Shown here one piece after another: positions 23,110 to 34,158 of a stretch of DNA of 64,000 nt (the first letter of the stretch is position 1; each line of letters begins with the position of its first letter). The stretch comes from Panorpa germanica (taxonomy: Eukaryota > Arthropoda > Insecta > Mecoptera > Panorpidae). The stretch spans positions 29,618,535 through 29,682,534 of the forward strand of contig OY783203.1 in NCBI GenBank assembly GCA_963678705.1, read 5' to 3'. The notes beneath the pieces were generated by a model that was given only the letters and a program-made list of their open reading frames with translations, made no database searches and was not told the origin of the DNA. A program made the translations under genes and the position numbers.

Positions 23110-23275
23110 TCTACTGTTTGCACAATGGACTTGTAAACCATGTCTTAATTTCTATAAAACTGTACTATATGGTATATTGATAAACTTGTTTACCAGAACC
23201 TCAAATATCCAATTATTTTTTATTAACTCCTTGTATTTTAGGAGATATTAACAATTAAAAAACTCACTTTTTCCT
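23110..23275 (+). repeat. dispersed repeat Q, copy 2
   Basis: 'GACTTGTAAACCATGTCTTA' then ATTTCTATAAAACTGTACTA then TCAAATATCCAATTATTTTT, as in the copies at 16.6, 32.1 and 34.8 kb. Confidence 0.6.
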
Positions 23276-23308
23276 TCTAGAATCCGGGAACAAAATGGTA
23301 TACTACTT

Positions 23309-23568
23309 CACTCAAGTTCCAAGGATGACATATAGATGACGATTTACAAATCGATATCATTTTTAGATAGTACCAACCTTTAACCGATATATGTCTAAAT
23401 TTCATAATATTCCACCCATTATTTTAAGAATTACAGTGATTTTAGTGGTACTACTTTTCTAATTTTCAAAACAATAGAAACATCTAAATTTCGTGAGTTG
23501 ATAAAGCATAGCTTTTTAATGATCAATATTGATAGCATCTATATGTCATCTTACAAACTAATTGAGTG
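23309..23568. mobile_element. small inverted-repeat element, mariner-like MITE candidate
   Basis: The left end CACTCAAG with GATGACATATAGATG and the reverse complement of the right end, CACTCAATTAG with GATGACATATAGATG, form terminal inverted repeats. Interior words (GGTTGGTACTATCTAAAA in reverse) recur at 50985-51095. Its resemblance to the subterminal wording of the mariner at 39.4 kb (ATGAAATTTT near its end) suggests a Tc1/mariner origin, but a clean TA duplication is not evident. Confidence 0.45.
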
Positions 23569-24357
23569 ATATGTTAGTATGTCAGTATGGTTTTAAATTA
23601 AAACTCTTAAGGCTATTTTTTAAATAACAAATACCTGATAATACAAAGTTCATCGTAGGATAAGTAAAACGTAAAAAGTAGAACAGAATCAAGTTGGCAC
23701 TCACCTGAAAACAAAAAAACAAAAATTATTTGCAATTCATTTAATTTGACAGTAAAATTAAAGACTTGACATAAATAAATAAGATTGAGCAAATACTTGA
23801 GCAAAAAATATATATAATAGCAGTCATTAGGTCACAAACATACATACGATCTAAAACAAAGGCAAGAAACTACCCAATAGAAATGAGTAGAACAAGTGGA
23901 GGAAGAGAAAGAGGATACCTTATATTTCAGCATATGGTACCGTTTTACGATAGACCAAATTGAAAAAACATATATGTAATTTAGATACCGATAGAGATAC
24001 GTAAATGTAAATGTGTGATAAAAGTGGACATTAGGGTATTCCATGGTTCCCTGCCCTTGTTTACTACATGTTGACGTTTCGATAGAAATTGTACGTTAAA
24101 AGGATTGTTAATTTAGTGCGTACGTAAATATCAGATTAGATTGCTTTAACTACGATTACATGAGACGTGAAATACATATTTCTATTAATATTTTTATGGT
24201 TATGTTGGTACTTCATAACACATGTAGTTTGTAGCTGACATGTTGGGAAGTTTTGATGTTTCATTCACATTTCGCTAAGGATTTAGTTTAAGTAGCAACC
24301 TTATCATGAGAAGAATATCTTTACTTTAATCTTTACCAATAAGACATTTAGTAATTC
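23569..24357. other. AT-rich stretch, nothing recognised
   Basis: Short minus-strand frames here (23613-23804, 23832-24044) lack motifs and are not called. Confidence 0.4.
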
Positions 24358-24527
24358 GGCACATTTAGGACTTTAGTAGATTTGGGACTTTGGCACATTT
24401 GGGACATTAGCACATTTGGGACTTTGGGACATTTAAGACTTTAGTACATTTGGAAATTTGGTGCATTTGGGACTTAAGTACATTTGGGACTTTGGTATAT
24501 TTCGGACTTTGGCACATTTGCGACTTT
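24358..24527 (+). repeat. minisatellite, 17-bp unit, 10 copies
   Basis: Ten consecutive 17-base units with consensus GGCACATTTGGGACTTT fill the interval exactly. Units differ at one to a few positions, chiefly in the first three bases (GGC, AGT, GGT, AGC) and in the GGGAC block. The regular length shows it grew by tandem duplication, and the divergence shows it is not recent. Confidence 0.93.
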
Positions 24528-25249
24528 AAGACATAAATATTTCATAATTTAAAATTAATAGTTCGCGCATACAACAAAGTTCAGTACATTGATCTTGAGA
24601 AATACGCAAGAATCAATTAGCTATAATAGAAAATACTAAATTCAAATGTTTAATAGACAAATATTACAAGGTTCGACCTTGATTTATATGTTTAAGTCGT
24701 TAAAGAATTGTCACCAGGGCCAGTGGTCACTATCGTCAGCATCATTAAGGTCTCTCTGCTTATAAATTGATATTTTATAATAAATTTACACATAAATTAA
24801 GAGTTTATCCTTAGATTATAATAGATAAAGGCTATACAATTTCAAAAATCAAATTAAACAATTTTAATAAATACCTACGATCTTAGTAAAAATGAAATGT
24901 CACATTTAATGAGTCATTTCTATCAAAGCATGTGCGCGGATTTATTGAATATATTATTAAAATTATGAAACTGTACTCTTGAACCTGTGTTTGGAAGACT
25001 ACGTGGTGCCGGGGGCCTAAATCATTAGAAATTCAAATTATGAGTAATAATGAGCTAAAAGTGTGTTTTATTAATGAAATTTGTAATAAAAATAAATAAT
25101 GTATTTGAGCGTCTTGATTTACGCTATTGTATAAATAGATGGACACAATTCTTATAAATTATGAATATTATAATGCCCAAATAGAATATTTGTTCACAAG
25201 CTTTTCACAAGCACAATTTCAAGGTTTCATACAGGAATTTTATTGTAGT
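24528..25249. other. AT-rich stretch, nothing recognised
   Basis: The 74-codon frame at 25139-25363 crosses into a copy of repeat P and is not called. Confidence 0.4.
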
Positions 25250-25510
25250 GCATGTTTTACACTTGCTAGCTTACTAAAAGCTAATTCAAGTGTGAAATTG
25301 AGTTACATTTACAACGTGGATAATTTGGTGGAACTTTTTAGAAAAGGTGTAACTTCAACTTAATTGAAACAGGTACACCTTATATAACTTGGGCGCTTCA
25401 ATAAAAACAATAAATTAAAAATATAAATCCCAGGTGGAAAATGTAACCCAATGTAACACTTTAATTAGCTTGTAGTAACCTAGCAATAGAAATGGTAGTT
25501 CCTTATTTAA
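25250..25510. repeat. two facing fragments of repeat P
   Basis: 'TTTACACTTGCTAGCTTACT' with AAAAGCTAATTCAAG (plus orientation) at 25255-25292, and 'TAATTAGCTTGTAGTAACCT' (minus orientation) with a GGAAAATGTAAC at 25436-25480. The two lie in inverted orientation about 150 bp apart. Confidence 0.4.
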
Positions 25511-26334
25511 GACATTCATGTAACATTTAATTCTAACTATATCGTATTCTTAAACAATAAATTTGTCATCAGAATTTAGCGTAAACTCCAAGTGGTTTTA
25601 CTTCCGCTATTAAGAAAGGTACAGCTTCAATTTAGAACCAGCTACCTTGAGCGTTATTCTAACCACTAACCTTGTTTTAAATTTTATATTTTTTTGTTGT
25701 TGAACTTTAGACTTTATATAATTTAGGTCATAGTAAGTAACACAGATGTTGTTAAGTACCTAAGTACGGTTCTTCACCTCTTGATGATCATTATTTGGCG
25801 AAGTTCTTGGACAAGTCCTTCAAATTTAATCGGAAAATGTCAACCTTGAATTGTGAAAGGTTTTTAGTCATCGAACATTGACCCAAACGCCAATTTTTTT
25901 GTACTAAATCATCTTTAATTTATGGTAAATTCATTAATAATTTTCTAAAATTGAATGATACCAATTATAAACCACTAAGTATAAATGAGTGACAAAGGCG
26001 AAAAGTGTAATTATAAAAACAAGATTATAAGAATATTTTTGTTGATTCTTTTAGATAATGTATTATTTTTCATGTCAATGTAGGTTATACATTAAAGAAA
26101 TTAAAACTTAGCGGTGAAATCACGTAATGCCAAGGTAACAAGACAATATTAAAACAACAACGATGACAACGGCCTTTGCAACAACTCATTGGACCTGCAT
26201 TTAGCAGCAGTTAATGCATCTGAATCACGACGTAGCAGCAACTGACGAGGACAATGTTAAATTAAACTGCAATCTGTATTTAATGCACGAAGATTCTAAC
26301 AACTTGATTTATTAAGACTGTCTTTGTGAAGAGT
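25511..26334. other. AT-rich stretch, nothing recognised
   Basis: A somewhat less AT-rich patch lies at 26160-26250. No gene or repeat supported. Confidence 0.4.
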
Positions 26335-26440
26335 GTTGCGTCTTCGGGTGCGATCTTGTATACAACAACTGATTAGGTAGTGGTGTGATAAACAATATGA
26401 GGCCACAATGCAGGCCGACGTTAAATAAATCATTTTTTTT
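26335..26440 (+). mobile_element. internally deleted SINE, plus strand
   Basis: 'GTCTTCGGGTGCGATC' (a B-box-like site) is followed within about 25 bases by TTAGGTAGTGGTGTGATAAA, 'ATGAGGCCACAATG' and the terminal 'CAGGCCGACGTTAAATAAAT'. Compared with the 30.7-kb copy, the linker and the middle of the body are missing. Confidence 0.6.
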
Positions 26441-27062
26441 AAATAAACCGAAACTCCATTCATTGGACTGCGTCAACTTTGGTTAGTAGCAATGGTACAT
26501 AAATATATAAAGCTTCTTATCATATATTTAAGGGTTACATAAGAAAATCTAACATACATACAACTTAAGAAATCTTACACTAAATATCGTCATAATTGCT
26601 TCAATAAAACTCATAATAATGGTTATTAAAAATTTAAATAGAGTTCGAAATAGAGATTTAGAGAATATGTTGAGTCAACTTTCTGCTTTTTGCAGGTCAC
26701 TGGCAAACTGTAGGTAGCGCCTTTTTTGTTTATATCTCCACTTTATATTCGTCCTTACCACAGTGACGACACTCATCTGCTCAGAAATTGTTTTGCACAA
26801 AATGAGCATAGTACATTTTATGTGCACTACTTAATGTTTTGTGCTGATTTCTTCCCCACCCCTTTCTTCCCCCTTTGCCAAAAAAACATCATCCCAAAAA
26901 AAAAATGTTTGCTGTCCGAAAGAGTTAAAAAGAAAATAGTAATTCGTAGCTTTCTACCGAACAATTCCTCCCGCCCCTCACCCAACTACGTACTTTATGG
27001 ACGACAACTAATAAGCTATCGTTATCTGCCTTATACGTTACCTTTCTTATTGAAAAATTTTT
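26441..27062. other. AT-rich stretch, nothing recognised
   Basis: A C-rich patch at 26850-26990 gives a 114-codon plus-strand frame (26726-27070) with no motif. It may be the reverse of an older LINE-like purine-rich segment, but I cannot show this. Confidence 0.35.
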
Positions 27063-27355
27063 TTTTTTAATGTTTTTGCGATTAGGCATTATTTCCCTCC
27101 GCGTTAAATCATTAAATTACATATCATTGTGATTAATTACATTTCATTTGTATTCCCTATTCTATCTACCCATTCTCACTCCTTCCAAAAAAAAATTAAA
27201 AGAAACTGTTTCTCTCTTCTTTCTATTCTCCCTCCTGTTTCTACTCTTCTGCCATTCCTTCTCTTTTCCCTCTCCCTCTCTCTATCTCCGCCATCCACCT
27301 CTTCCCTTTAATAACTGCACAATTTTCTTTTCACATTTACTCTTTTACGTAACCT
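27063..27355 (-). pseudogene. LINE 3' end, minus strand
   Basis: In reverse complement this runs AAAATTGTGCAGTTATTAAA, 'GAGGTGGATGGCGGAGATAG', 'GGAATGGCAGA', a TAG stop region and 'GAAACAGGAGGGAGAATAG'. A 3' untranslated tail follows, with 'AATCACAATGATATGTAATT' and a terminal 'GCCTAATCGCAAAAACATTA'. The same sequence order is found on the plus strand at 60.9-61.43 kb, so both the protein tail and the 3' terminus of this LINE family are defined by two copies. Only the last part of ORF2 is left. The pyrimidine-rich plus-strand frames at 27129-27399 are shadows. Confidence 0.7.
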
Positions 27356-27399
27356 TGTTTCTAGGTTACTTCTTCTTCAGGACCTTTGCGTATGTTTAA

Positions 27400-28368
27400 C
27401 GACTATTTAGACGTGCCAAGTACACAAATAGGGCATAATAAGACTCCTGGTAAAAAATTAGTTATAACTAGGGCTAATATAATGTCTCTTTAGTTGATTA
27501 AATTGATTAGCAATGTTGAATATCGTAGTCAAGGTTTTACATTATGTGTCCACCAGTGAGATAGATGACCATTCCGTTTAATGCCACGTGTGTTTGTGCA
27601 CTATAATATTAATTAACACCGCAATAGTAATAATGTTACTAATTAAATAGGATGAGAAATAAATATTTAGACTTTGCACTTAATTATTTTCACAACTTAT
27701 AATTTATGAACTAATCGGTCTGTTCTCCAAACGAATTCTTCATATATTATGTAACTGTATGTATAGACGTCCGTAGGGGAGAAGAAACGAGGTAATGTCC
27801 CGTCCTTGCCGACCCCCCGAGTAGAAATTAGATTAAGAGTGAGATTTTGTAGATACATCACTACAAATGTACACCTTACTCACTAGCTTACACCCATCAC
27901 TCCCAATTCCCCGCTCCTGCACCCACCTACAAACGACCATGACTTTGTATATACTCATACAAGAAATAAAGAATTCATAATGAAGGGGATTCTCATTCAA
28001 CAAATAATTGCTAATAAACAAATCAAACAATTTAGAATTTGAATAAATAATTTTGTACAATATGAAGTACAAGTACTAACTACTAATGCAAATCAATTGA
28101 ATTAACAAATAAAATAGAATTAAATCTACGTATTTCTTTAACCTGAACCTAATGACTATTTGCGATGACTCAACGCTATTTATTGCTAAGTGCTAGGAAT
28201 ATATCTATGAGAACTTCTGTTCAAATTAAAAACTACGAATATCAACAAAAAAAAACTGTATTTACATTACAAAAAAAAACTCTTGAAAAAATTTCGAAAA
28301 ATTTACTGAATTTGCGCACACTTAAGACGGGAGTGTCTTTCAACGAAGATAAATAAAGACAACACTAT
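27400..28368. other. AT-rich stretch, nothing recognised
   Basis: Includes a GC-richer patch at 27765-27930 with no coherent frame. No gene or repeat supported. Confidence 0.4.
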
Positions 28369-28755
28369 ATGAACATATTAAGAAACAAAGATAACGCTAA
28401 CAATTTTATATTGAAACAGTTTTCTCGCCACTACTATAATAAGCAGACTGTTAAGACAGTTTTTTTTGTATACAAAAATGAATTGAACTTTTTTTGTAGT
28501 ACATTTTTCAAAACCAATAAATGTTACGAAAAAAACGCTGTGCAAATGATGCATGGAACATATCGGTCGGGACTTTCCGTTTACGGATTTAGAACAGATA
28601 AATAAACAAGAAAAGCAAAAAGGACTATATAATGATTATAATAAGTGTAAAAAAAGACTAGATGAAAAATCAAGAAAGAAATACAGCCTGGAAGACGAAC
28701 AGGATGGCAACGTTACGAATGATAAAAAGAGAGAACGTGATAAAAATGAAATTGT
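28369..28755 (+). other. lysine-rich open frames next to the conserved-frame repeat
   Basis: Two overlapping open frames (28369-28605 and 28553-28825) occupy this stretch. The second is 90 codons, strongly hydrophilic and rich in K, E, D and N, and runs directly into the conserved-frame repeat (L-C-H-H-I-E-D-A-Y-D-F) at about 28768. I recognise no domain. It could be a truncated retrocopy or older element, or chance in A-rich DNA. Confidence 0.3.
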
Positions 28756-28970
28756 CCAGTGCAATCCACTTTGCCATCATATTGAAGATGCGTATGATTT
28801 TCTTGTCAGGAAAGAGTTCATATGAAATGTGGCTATTTTATCGGCTACAAATGGCGAAACCATTCCACCTGTTGGAATACAAATGAAGATAAAGTTGATG
28901 CGATAACGAATTGAAATGCAATACTGATAGAAACGTCACAAAACAGAACACTTCACCAAATTGTTTACTG
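28756..28970 (+). repeat. conserved-frame repeat, copy 1
   Basis: One of three copies of an unrecognised repeat whose reading frame is shared. This copy begins L-C-H-H-I-E-D-A-Y-D-F-L-V-R-K-E-F-I. It then has a 17-base deletion relative to the 52.3-kb copy, which shifts the frame and brings an immediate TGA. The expected continuation (I-L-S-A-T, then P-P-V-G-I-Q-M-K) is present in another frame. A shared non-coding 3' segment follows (GATAGAAACGTCACAAAACA... CACTTCACCAAATTG). Protein family unknown. Confidence 0.6.
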
Positions 28971-30349
28971 GAGTAAATTGTTAAGTCGAATGACGTAAAT
29001 AATATTTAATACATGCATTTTAATAATACAAATACAAAATGTTCTCAGAAACTACTTGCTACTTTTGTATTTGTAATGCTTAACAATTTAAGATTTAAAC
29101 CTTAGAAAGCCGGCTATAACCTTAAACGTTTACACATTTAGTTAAAAAAAAATTAGTTATATGAATCAACATATCAAATCAGAAGCGCAATGAGGGGAAG
29201 AGGGAGATTATATATATTTATACGTGGTAGAAAGAAATCTGTATGTTTGCAAAAAAGGTAGAAATTAAGACTGGATAGTATTTAAATATTTGAGTTACAT
29301 GGCAACATGGCAACTTTTAGTAAGTTTCATGTTTCATCCAGCACGCTTATATGGATCTCCCATATATTCTAATATCTAAACAAACAAAAATTTGACGGCA
29401 TAGCTGTGTCCTCGGGTGTCAATTTACGAACTGCGATTCTCTTGGTTTTTATTAATTTACTTGTTTATACGAATAATAAATATTCATTTATTACCCAATA
29501 ATACAAGACAATACTTGTCACTATCAAATAACAAAACAACATGTGCTGATATCTTGCAAAACATATAGAACCATCTAAGAAAAATCATGATGAGCAATCC
29601 TCGGCAAATTCATTCGGTACTTTTGATTAATTTTGTGTTCAGACGTTTTATTTCGGATGAAAGGCAGAAATGAACAAAAAGTGATCCGTGTGATATCGGC
29701 TTTACGCCATTGTAAACGTCAGTCTTGGATAACCTTAACCTTAAACTGACTTATTTTATCTTAAATCTTGTAAAGTATTTTGATTATGCCATAAGCGTTG
29801 GGGCATAACATACATTATTATTAACAATTAAACATAAATACGACACTTAACATTTGCATAGTATATACGTTTAGAAGTAAATATCATGTAAATGCAACAT
29901 AAATATATTTAACGGAAAATTTTTTAATTAAACCATCAGGAAAATTATACAGATACAAAATCTGTAACAGATAATTTTTTAATATAAAATATTGTTTTAA
30001 GGCAAAGTACTAATCATTGATGCAAGTTATAATTTAAAGTACTCTGTTATACGACAACTGAACACGTAGTTAACAGCGTTATTACATAGCTCGTTCTATA
30101 ATTTGATTTATAATTAGATATAATTTAACCAGTGTTGACGTTATTACATAACCTATAAATGTAGTATAAACAGATTGTGAAATTAAGTAGCGTGTTGTCA
30201 AATAAGAGGCAAATAAATCTCTCTAAGCTAAAGAACACTATATTCTAGACACAAAGTCGAGAATTAACACTGAATGCCACAAATTGGAAAGTTCGAATCA
30301 ATTTGGGTGTACTGATTCCGAATATTTTTTTTACCACTCTCAATTTTAA
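28971..30349. other. AT-rich stretch, nothing recognised
   Basis: No gene or repeat supported. Confidence 0.4.
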
Positions 30350-30460
30350 TGATTTGAAAAGATGGCGGCTAAAAATAATCTTTTTGCAATATGCCGTAAG
30401 ATAGAAATAGTTATTGTCAATCTGATAGACTACTCGATGTCCTAGAATTTGTGCATACTT
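30350..30460 (+). repeat. dispersed repeat with a copy at 18911-19050
   Basis: See the 18.9-kb copy; the shared words start with AGATGGCGGCTAAAAAT and include ATAGTTATTGTCAATCTGAT. Interrupts a 72-codon minus-strand frame (30245-30463) that is not called. Confidence 0.45.
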
Positions 30461-30529
30461 CATTTTTAGATATATATTTAATAGATAATATATGTAATAG
30501 GTTTATATTTTATAGATATTAAGATGCAT

Positions 30530-30600
30530 CGCTGTAAAGAGGAATTGAACCTAGCCACAATTGACAGATTGCTAACCATTGCCTTAACACATCATTCTAT
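30530..30600 (-). mobile_element. second tRNA-like promoter unit, minus strand
   Basis: In reverse complement, 'GGTTCAATTCC' is a one-mismatch B box. It lies about 30 bases downstream of 'AATGGTTAGCAATCTG', which could stand in the A-box region, though it does not match the A-box consensus well. It differs from the head of the 30.7-kb SINE, so it may be a different SINE or a decayed tRNA pseudogene. No cloverleaf is convincing. Confidence 0.3.
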
Positions 30601-30689
30601 GAGCTATCTTTCGACTTTTCGGGTGACTGTAATGCTTCTGGGTTTAAATCTCAAACCAGTATGTTTATTATTAAAAATTATAACGGCAC

Positions 30690-30912
30690 AGTAGCCGCTC
30701 TGTCTTCTGGTTCGATCCCCACATTAGCCCTGTATTATCTGGGTTTCGTCGTTATCAAAGTTAAATTGATTATATGCTAACATAATTATAATAATTTATT
30801 AAATAGCGGTGTAGCTTACATGTATAAGGCCACGACACTCTAAAAACTGCCAACATTATAGAATGTCGCCTGTAATATGACTCAGAATCGGAACTAGGCC
30901 GACATTAAATTA
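30690..30912 (+). mobile_element. full-length tRNA-derived SINE, plus strand
   Basis: Best copy in the window. Its parts, in order: head 'GGCACAGTAGCCGCTCTGTC' (compare GACACAGTGGTCGAGAGC in the 4.9-kb head); B box GGTTCGATCCCC at about 30709; linker with AATTGATTATATGCTAACAT; body 'AAATAGCGGTGTAGCTTACA', 'AAGGCCACGACACTC', 'AAAACTGCCAACATTATAG' and 'ATCGGAACTAGGCCGACATT'; then an AAAT-type end. SINEs of this kind are transcribed by Pol III from the internal boxes and moved by a partner LINE's machinery. The partner is not identifiable here. Confidence 0.75.
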
Positions 30913-30929
30913 AGAAAAAGCTGGATTAA

Positions 30930-31516
30930 GCCTCATTCCCACTCACTGTTTTGATATTTAATTTACTGTTTCTACCTAACACTTTAATCTAGATTTCTGG
31001 TTTTCAGAATAGGGATTCCTAGTCACATTCGTGTTTTAATTTGAGTTTAGTTAATTTAGTTGGTATGCATGCTTCTTTCGTAATATAAATTAAGACAGTT
31101 GGACAAAATTGAAGGTGAAATAATTGAAATTGCTGTTTTTAATAACAATTAGTAATAGAAATTGTTTTTATTTATGTATTTTTGATAAACTGACATTAAA
31201 CTTCTTTTAAATATAAATTCTACTGCATTTTGACAGATTGTCACATTTTGGAAGATATAATATAATATAGACGGTATAATATAGAGTTATAATATGATAT
31301 ATAATATAATATATATTAATTTTCTTAATTTAATATTTTTAATTTAATATTTTTAGTTTAAAACATTGGACCTTGTAAGGTTCTAAAAAAACTAAGAAAA
31401 CCTAAAAAATTAATTAAATTAAAAATGGTACTGTGAATGACTACGCGTATTGTCACATGCTAAACAATTTAAATTAAATACAAAATTAAATTAAAACAGT
31501 GAATGGAAATGATACT
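30930..31516 (+). mobile_element. TTAA-flanked MITE, copy 2, 587 bp
   Basis: Left end GCCTCATTCCCACTCACTG; right end CAGTGAATGGAAATGATAC, an imperfect inverted partner. TTAA flanks it at 30926-30929 and 31517-31520, with one extra T inside the right end. The interior is shared with 15268-15647 (reversed) and 48257-48526. This copy also contains an AT-repeat expansion at about 31255-31360 that the 15-kb copy lacks. Non-coding. Confidence 0.75.
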
Positions 31517-31520
31517 TTAA

Positions 31521-32067
31521 TCTACAGAATACTTTTATATATAAACAGAAGATTCTTCAAGTTTTTGCTATTACTAAGAAAACATATTTGCATTTTTTTT
31601 CACAGGTTATATAATTAATTTTCAATGGTATGTAATTGACACATCGGACCTTCAAAATTTTGTTAGCAGTTATTTTTTTAGTATATTTTGTTAATTAACG
31701 TCGAGGTTAGGATTAAAATGATTTATTATGATTGATTGACAATTTAATCAAACATTTTTTTCCTGGTGTGTTTGATAATTATTCAATTGTGATTCGTTTT
31801 TTTTTCTCTTTATTTTGAACAAATATTTTTGATCGCAAAATATTTTTTCAAGCATCACGAGCTACGAATTTTGACTAATTATGCAAAGCCCCGCGGCATT
31901 TTATTTATTTGGTAATATCCAGTGCTGTGCACGAGGCACTGCAAGACCGGAAGAGGGGATTATGTTTAGACAGTCAGCGTGTGCATGGGCATGGGCATGG
32001 GTTATAAAAAACATACCTCTAAACGCAGTTATGTATATTTAAGAGCCGCAAGAACACCTTTTTAAGA
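31521..32067. other. AT-rich stretch, nothing recognised
   Basis: Contains three tandem GGGCAT words at 31987-32005. No gene or repeat family supported. Confidence 0.4.
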
Positions 32068-32210
32068 ATGAACTTGTGAACCATGACTTAATTTCTATGA
32101 AAATGTACTATATATTGATAAAGTAGGCTATCAGGACCTCATATATCCAATTATTTTTTTATAGCTTTTTTAAGAGATATTACCAATTATAAAAGTTATT
32201 TTGTTTCTTT
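32068..32210 (+). repeat. dispersed repeat Q, copy 3
   Basis: 'GAACTTGTGAACCATGACTT' then 'ACTATATATTGATAAAGTAG' then 'CTCATATATCCAATTATTTT', in family order. Confidence 0.6.
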
Positions 32211-33766
32211 AATTATTAAAGGAATTCAACGTTATAAAAAATTTCCATGCAAAATGCCATCTCCTTTATTCATATTTATAAATATTACACGTATTATGCA
32301 TATCTAAAACATGCGACAAAACTGAAATTGAAATTTGATATAGCTATAACTCCGTGAACTTTTGGATATTTAAAAAATTAGAAAACGTAAATATACATAA
32401 ATTAAAACTTATTTCAATCAAAAATAAAAAAACACGACCCTTTAAAAAAGAATTCACAAGCCCATTCATTAAACGGTTTTAAAATATTCAAATAAGACCG
32501 TTTTAGATTAAAAACCTTGTTAAAAAAAAATATTACATGAATATAATGTAACATCCATGTTTTGTTTTGTCTCCGATTTGTCTCTCAACCGTGACCTTCT
32601 TAAATAATGTTGTCTTTATCTTTCAGCGGCAAAAAGTGCGCACCTATTCTAACACTCATGCAAACTGCGAAAGTGCTGAGTTATAAACAAAGATTTAACA
32701 AATTTCTTTTACAGTTTTGACTTCATTTCTAGTTTCGAGACTAGTTTTATATTCTTCTAAACCTGTTTGTAATATTATAACTAATTTTTTATTATGTCAT
32801 TAATATACATTTTTTAAATCGTAGTAAGGTGTAGAGGTCTTTGTCGACAACGTTACAAAGTCTAGCTAAATAATTTGATTTAATTTGACAAACTAATTAT
32901 CATTAAGATAATTATCTTATAAATAATCTAATTAAGATATTACACTAATTATAAACTACTTTGAGATATTAGTTAATTATTTTCAACATATTAATTACTA
33001 ATTAAAAAACTAGTAATTTTGTTGTACAGTGAAAATTTGCCAAACTATTTATTATTATTTTCAGCGTTGTGTGACGCATTAGTGAAATTCAAAAAGTATA
33101 TGATTTTCAGTAACGATCTACGATTTTTTAGAACCGGGACAAGACCTTGATATTGGCGCCCCCTTATCCCCTACCCTGTTTTCATTGGTGAAAAAGAAAA
33201 TAAAAAGTAGAAATAAAATTTTTAAGAAGTAAATAAAAGGTAACATAGGTTAGTTATCTAACGACAATCTCAGTGAGGTCTAAAATAAAAAAGAAAGTCA
33301 TTTCCCAAAAAAAAAAAAATTTAAACAAACTAAGAATAAATTTTCTTTATCAAACCAAAACTGCATGCAGTGCCTTCCAGAATTTAACGCCCCCATGAAT
33401 TATTCGCCAAGTACCAGACAAAAAATTTAGATTAAGTCTAGTTTTTTTAAAATAACTCGTACTTAACTTATTGTGTTATGTGTTATTAAACATAGGTATT
33501 GTTTTGAATTATATTATAAAACTAAATCATTTGGATATTTTTTGGACAACTACTTTATTTTTTATAACAAAAAAATAGTATTATTTCCAAGTTAGAATTT
33601 GAAAAATGAATTCAGAAAACATTTGGATATACATACTATATTCAACGTATATACAATCATGTATATTGTGTATGCTGTTGTAATGTAAAACCTACACTGT
33701 ATGTCATATTTATGTGAAAATGTAAATAGTATTTTTATTCATATTATGTATTTTCAATATATTTCC
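32211..33766. other. AT-rich stretch with one short shared block
   Basis: At 33115-33170 'GATCTACGATTTTTTAGAAC' with CGGGACAAGA and GGCGCCCCCTT resembles 43745-43800 (GATCTACAATTTTTTCGAAC, CGGGGCAAGA, CCCCCCTT), which suggests another dispersed repeat. The rest is AT-rich. Confidence 0.4.
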
Positions 33767-34158
33767 TGGAAACCCGTAATTTTGGAAAAACTGGAAAAAA
33801 GTGATCCCTTTTTTGCTGTATTACTTTTAATTCGTAAAAGATAGAAAGTTGAAATTTTGCATGTGTATTAAGGTATTCAATGCTGACATTTCTCAAAAAT
33901 TAGAAATTCAAAAATTGAAAAAGGGGGGTTGAAAAAATTCGGGAGCCCATTAGCGAACTTTGGAGAAAGTTTATATTCTGGATTCTAGAATAATTAAGTA
34001 TGTTATTAATAAAAGAAAATTCAAAATTTCAAAATTTTATTTGGGGGCACGGGGACAGTATTTACCGAGAGTAAAAATTGTGCTAAAAAGTTAAAATTTT
34101 GTATATAGGCTAACCTTGGTAACTTATTTACGAATCGAAAATCCCAAATTTCAGGATA
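33767..34158 (+). repeat. solo arm of the large inverted-repeat family
   Basis: From CCTGGAAACCCGTAATTTTG to 'ACGAATCGAAAATCCCAAA' this parallels 63518-63910 almost base for base, in the same orientation. Shared words include 'GGAGAAAGTTTATATTCTGG', TTGGGGGCACGGGG and 'TTGTATATAGGCTAACCTTG'. No inverted partner lies nearby, so this is a fragment of the element seen at 62.4-64.0 kb. Confidence 0.85.

Noticed and set aside
24358-24527. Tandem array considered as a CRISPR
   Set aside because: Units are directly contiguous 17-mers without spacers, in a eukaryotic context, so it is a minisatellite.
26726-27070. 114-codon plus-strand frame
   Set aside because: C-rich low-complexity DNA with homopolymer runs; no domain and no match within the window.
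27129-27399. Plus-strand frames rich in S, L and F
   Set aside because: Antisense of the inverted LINE 3' end.
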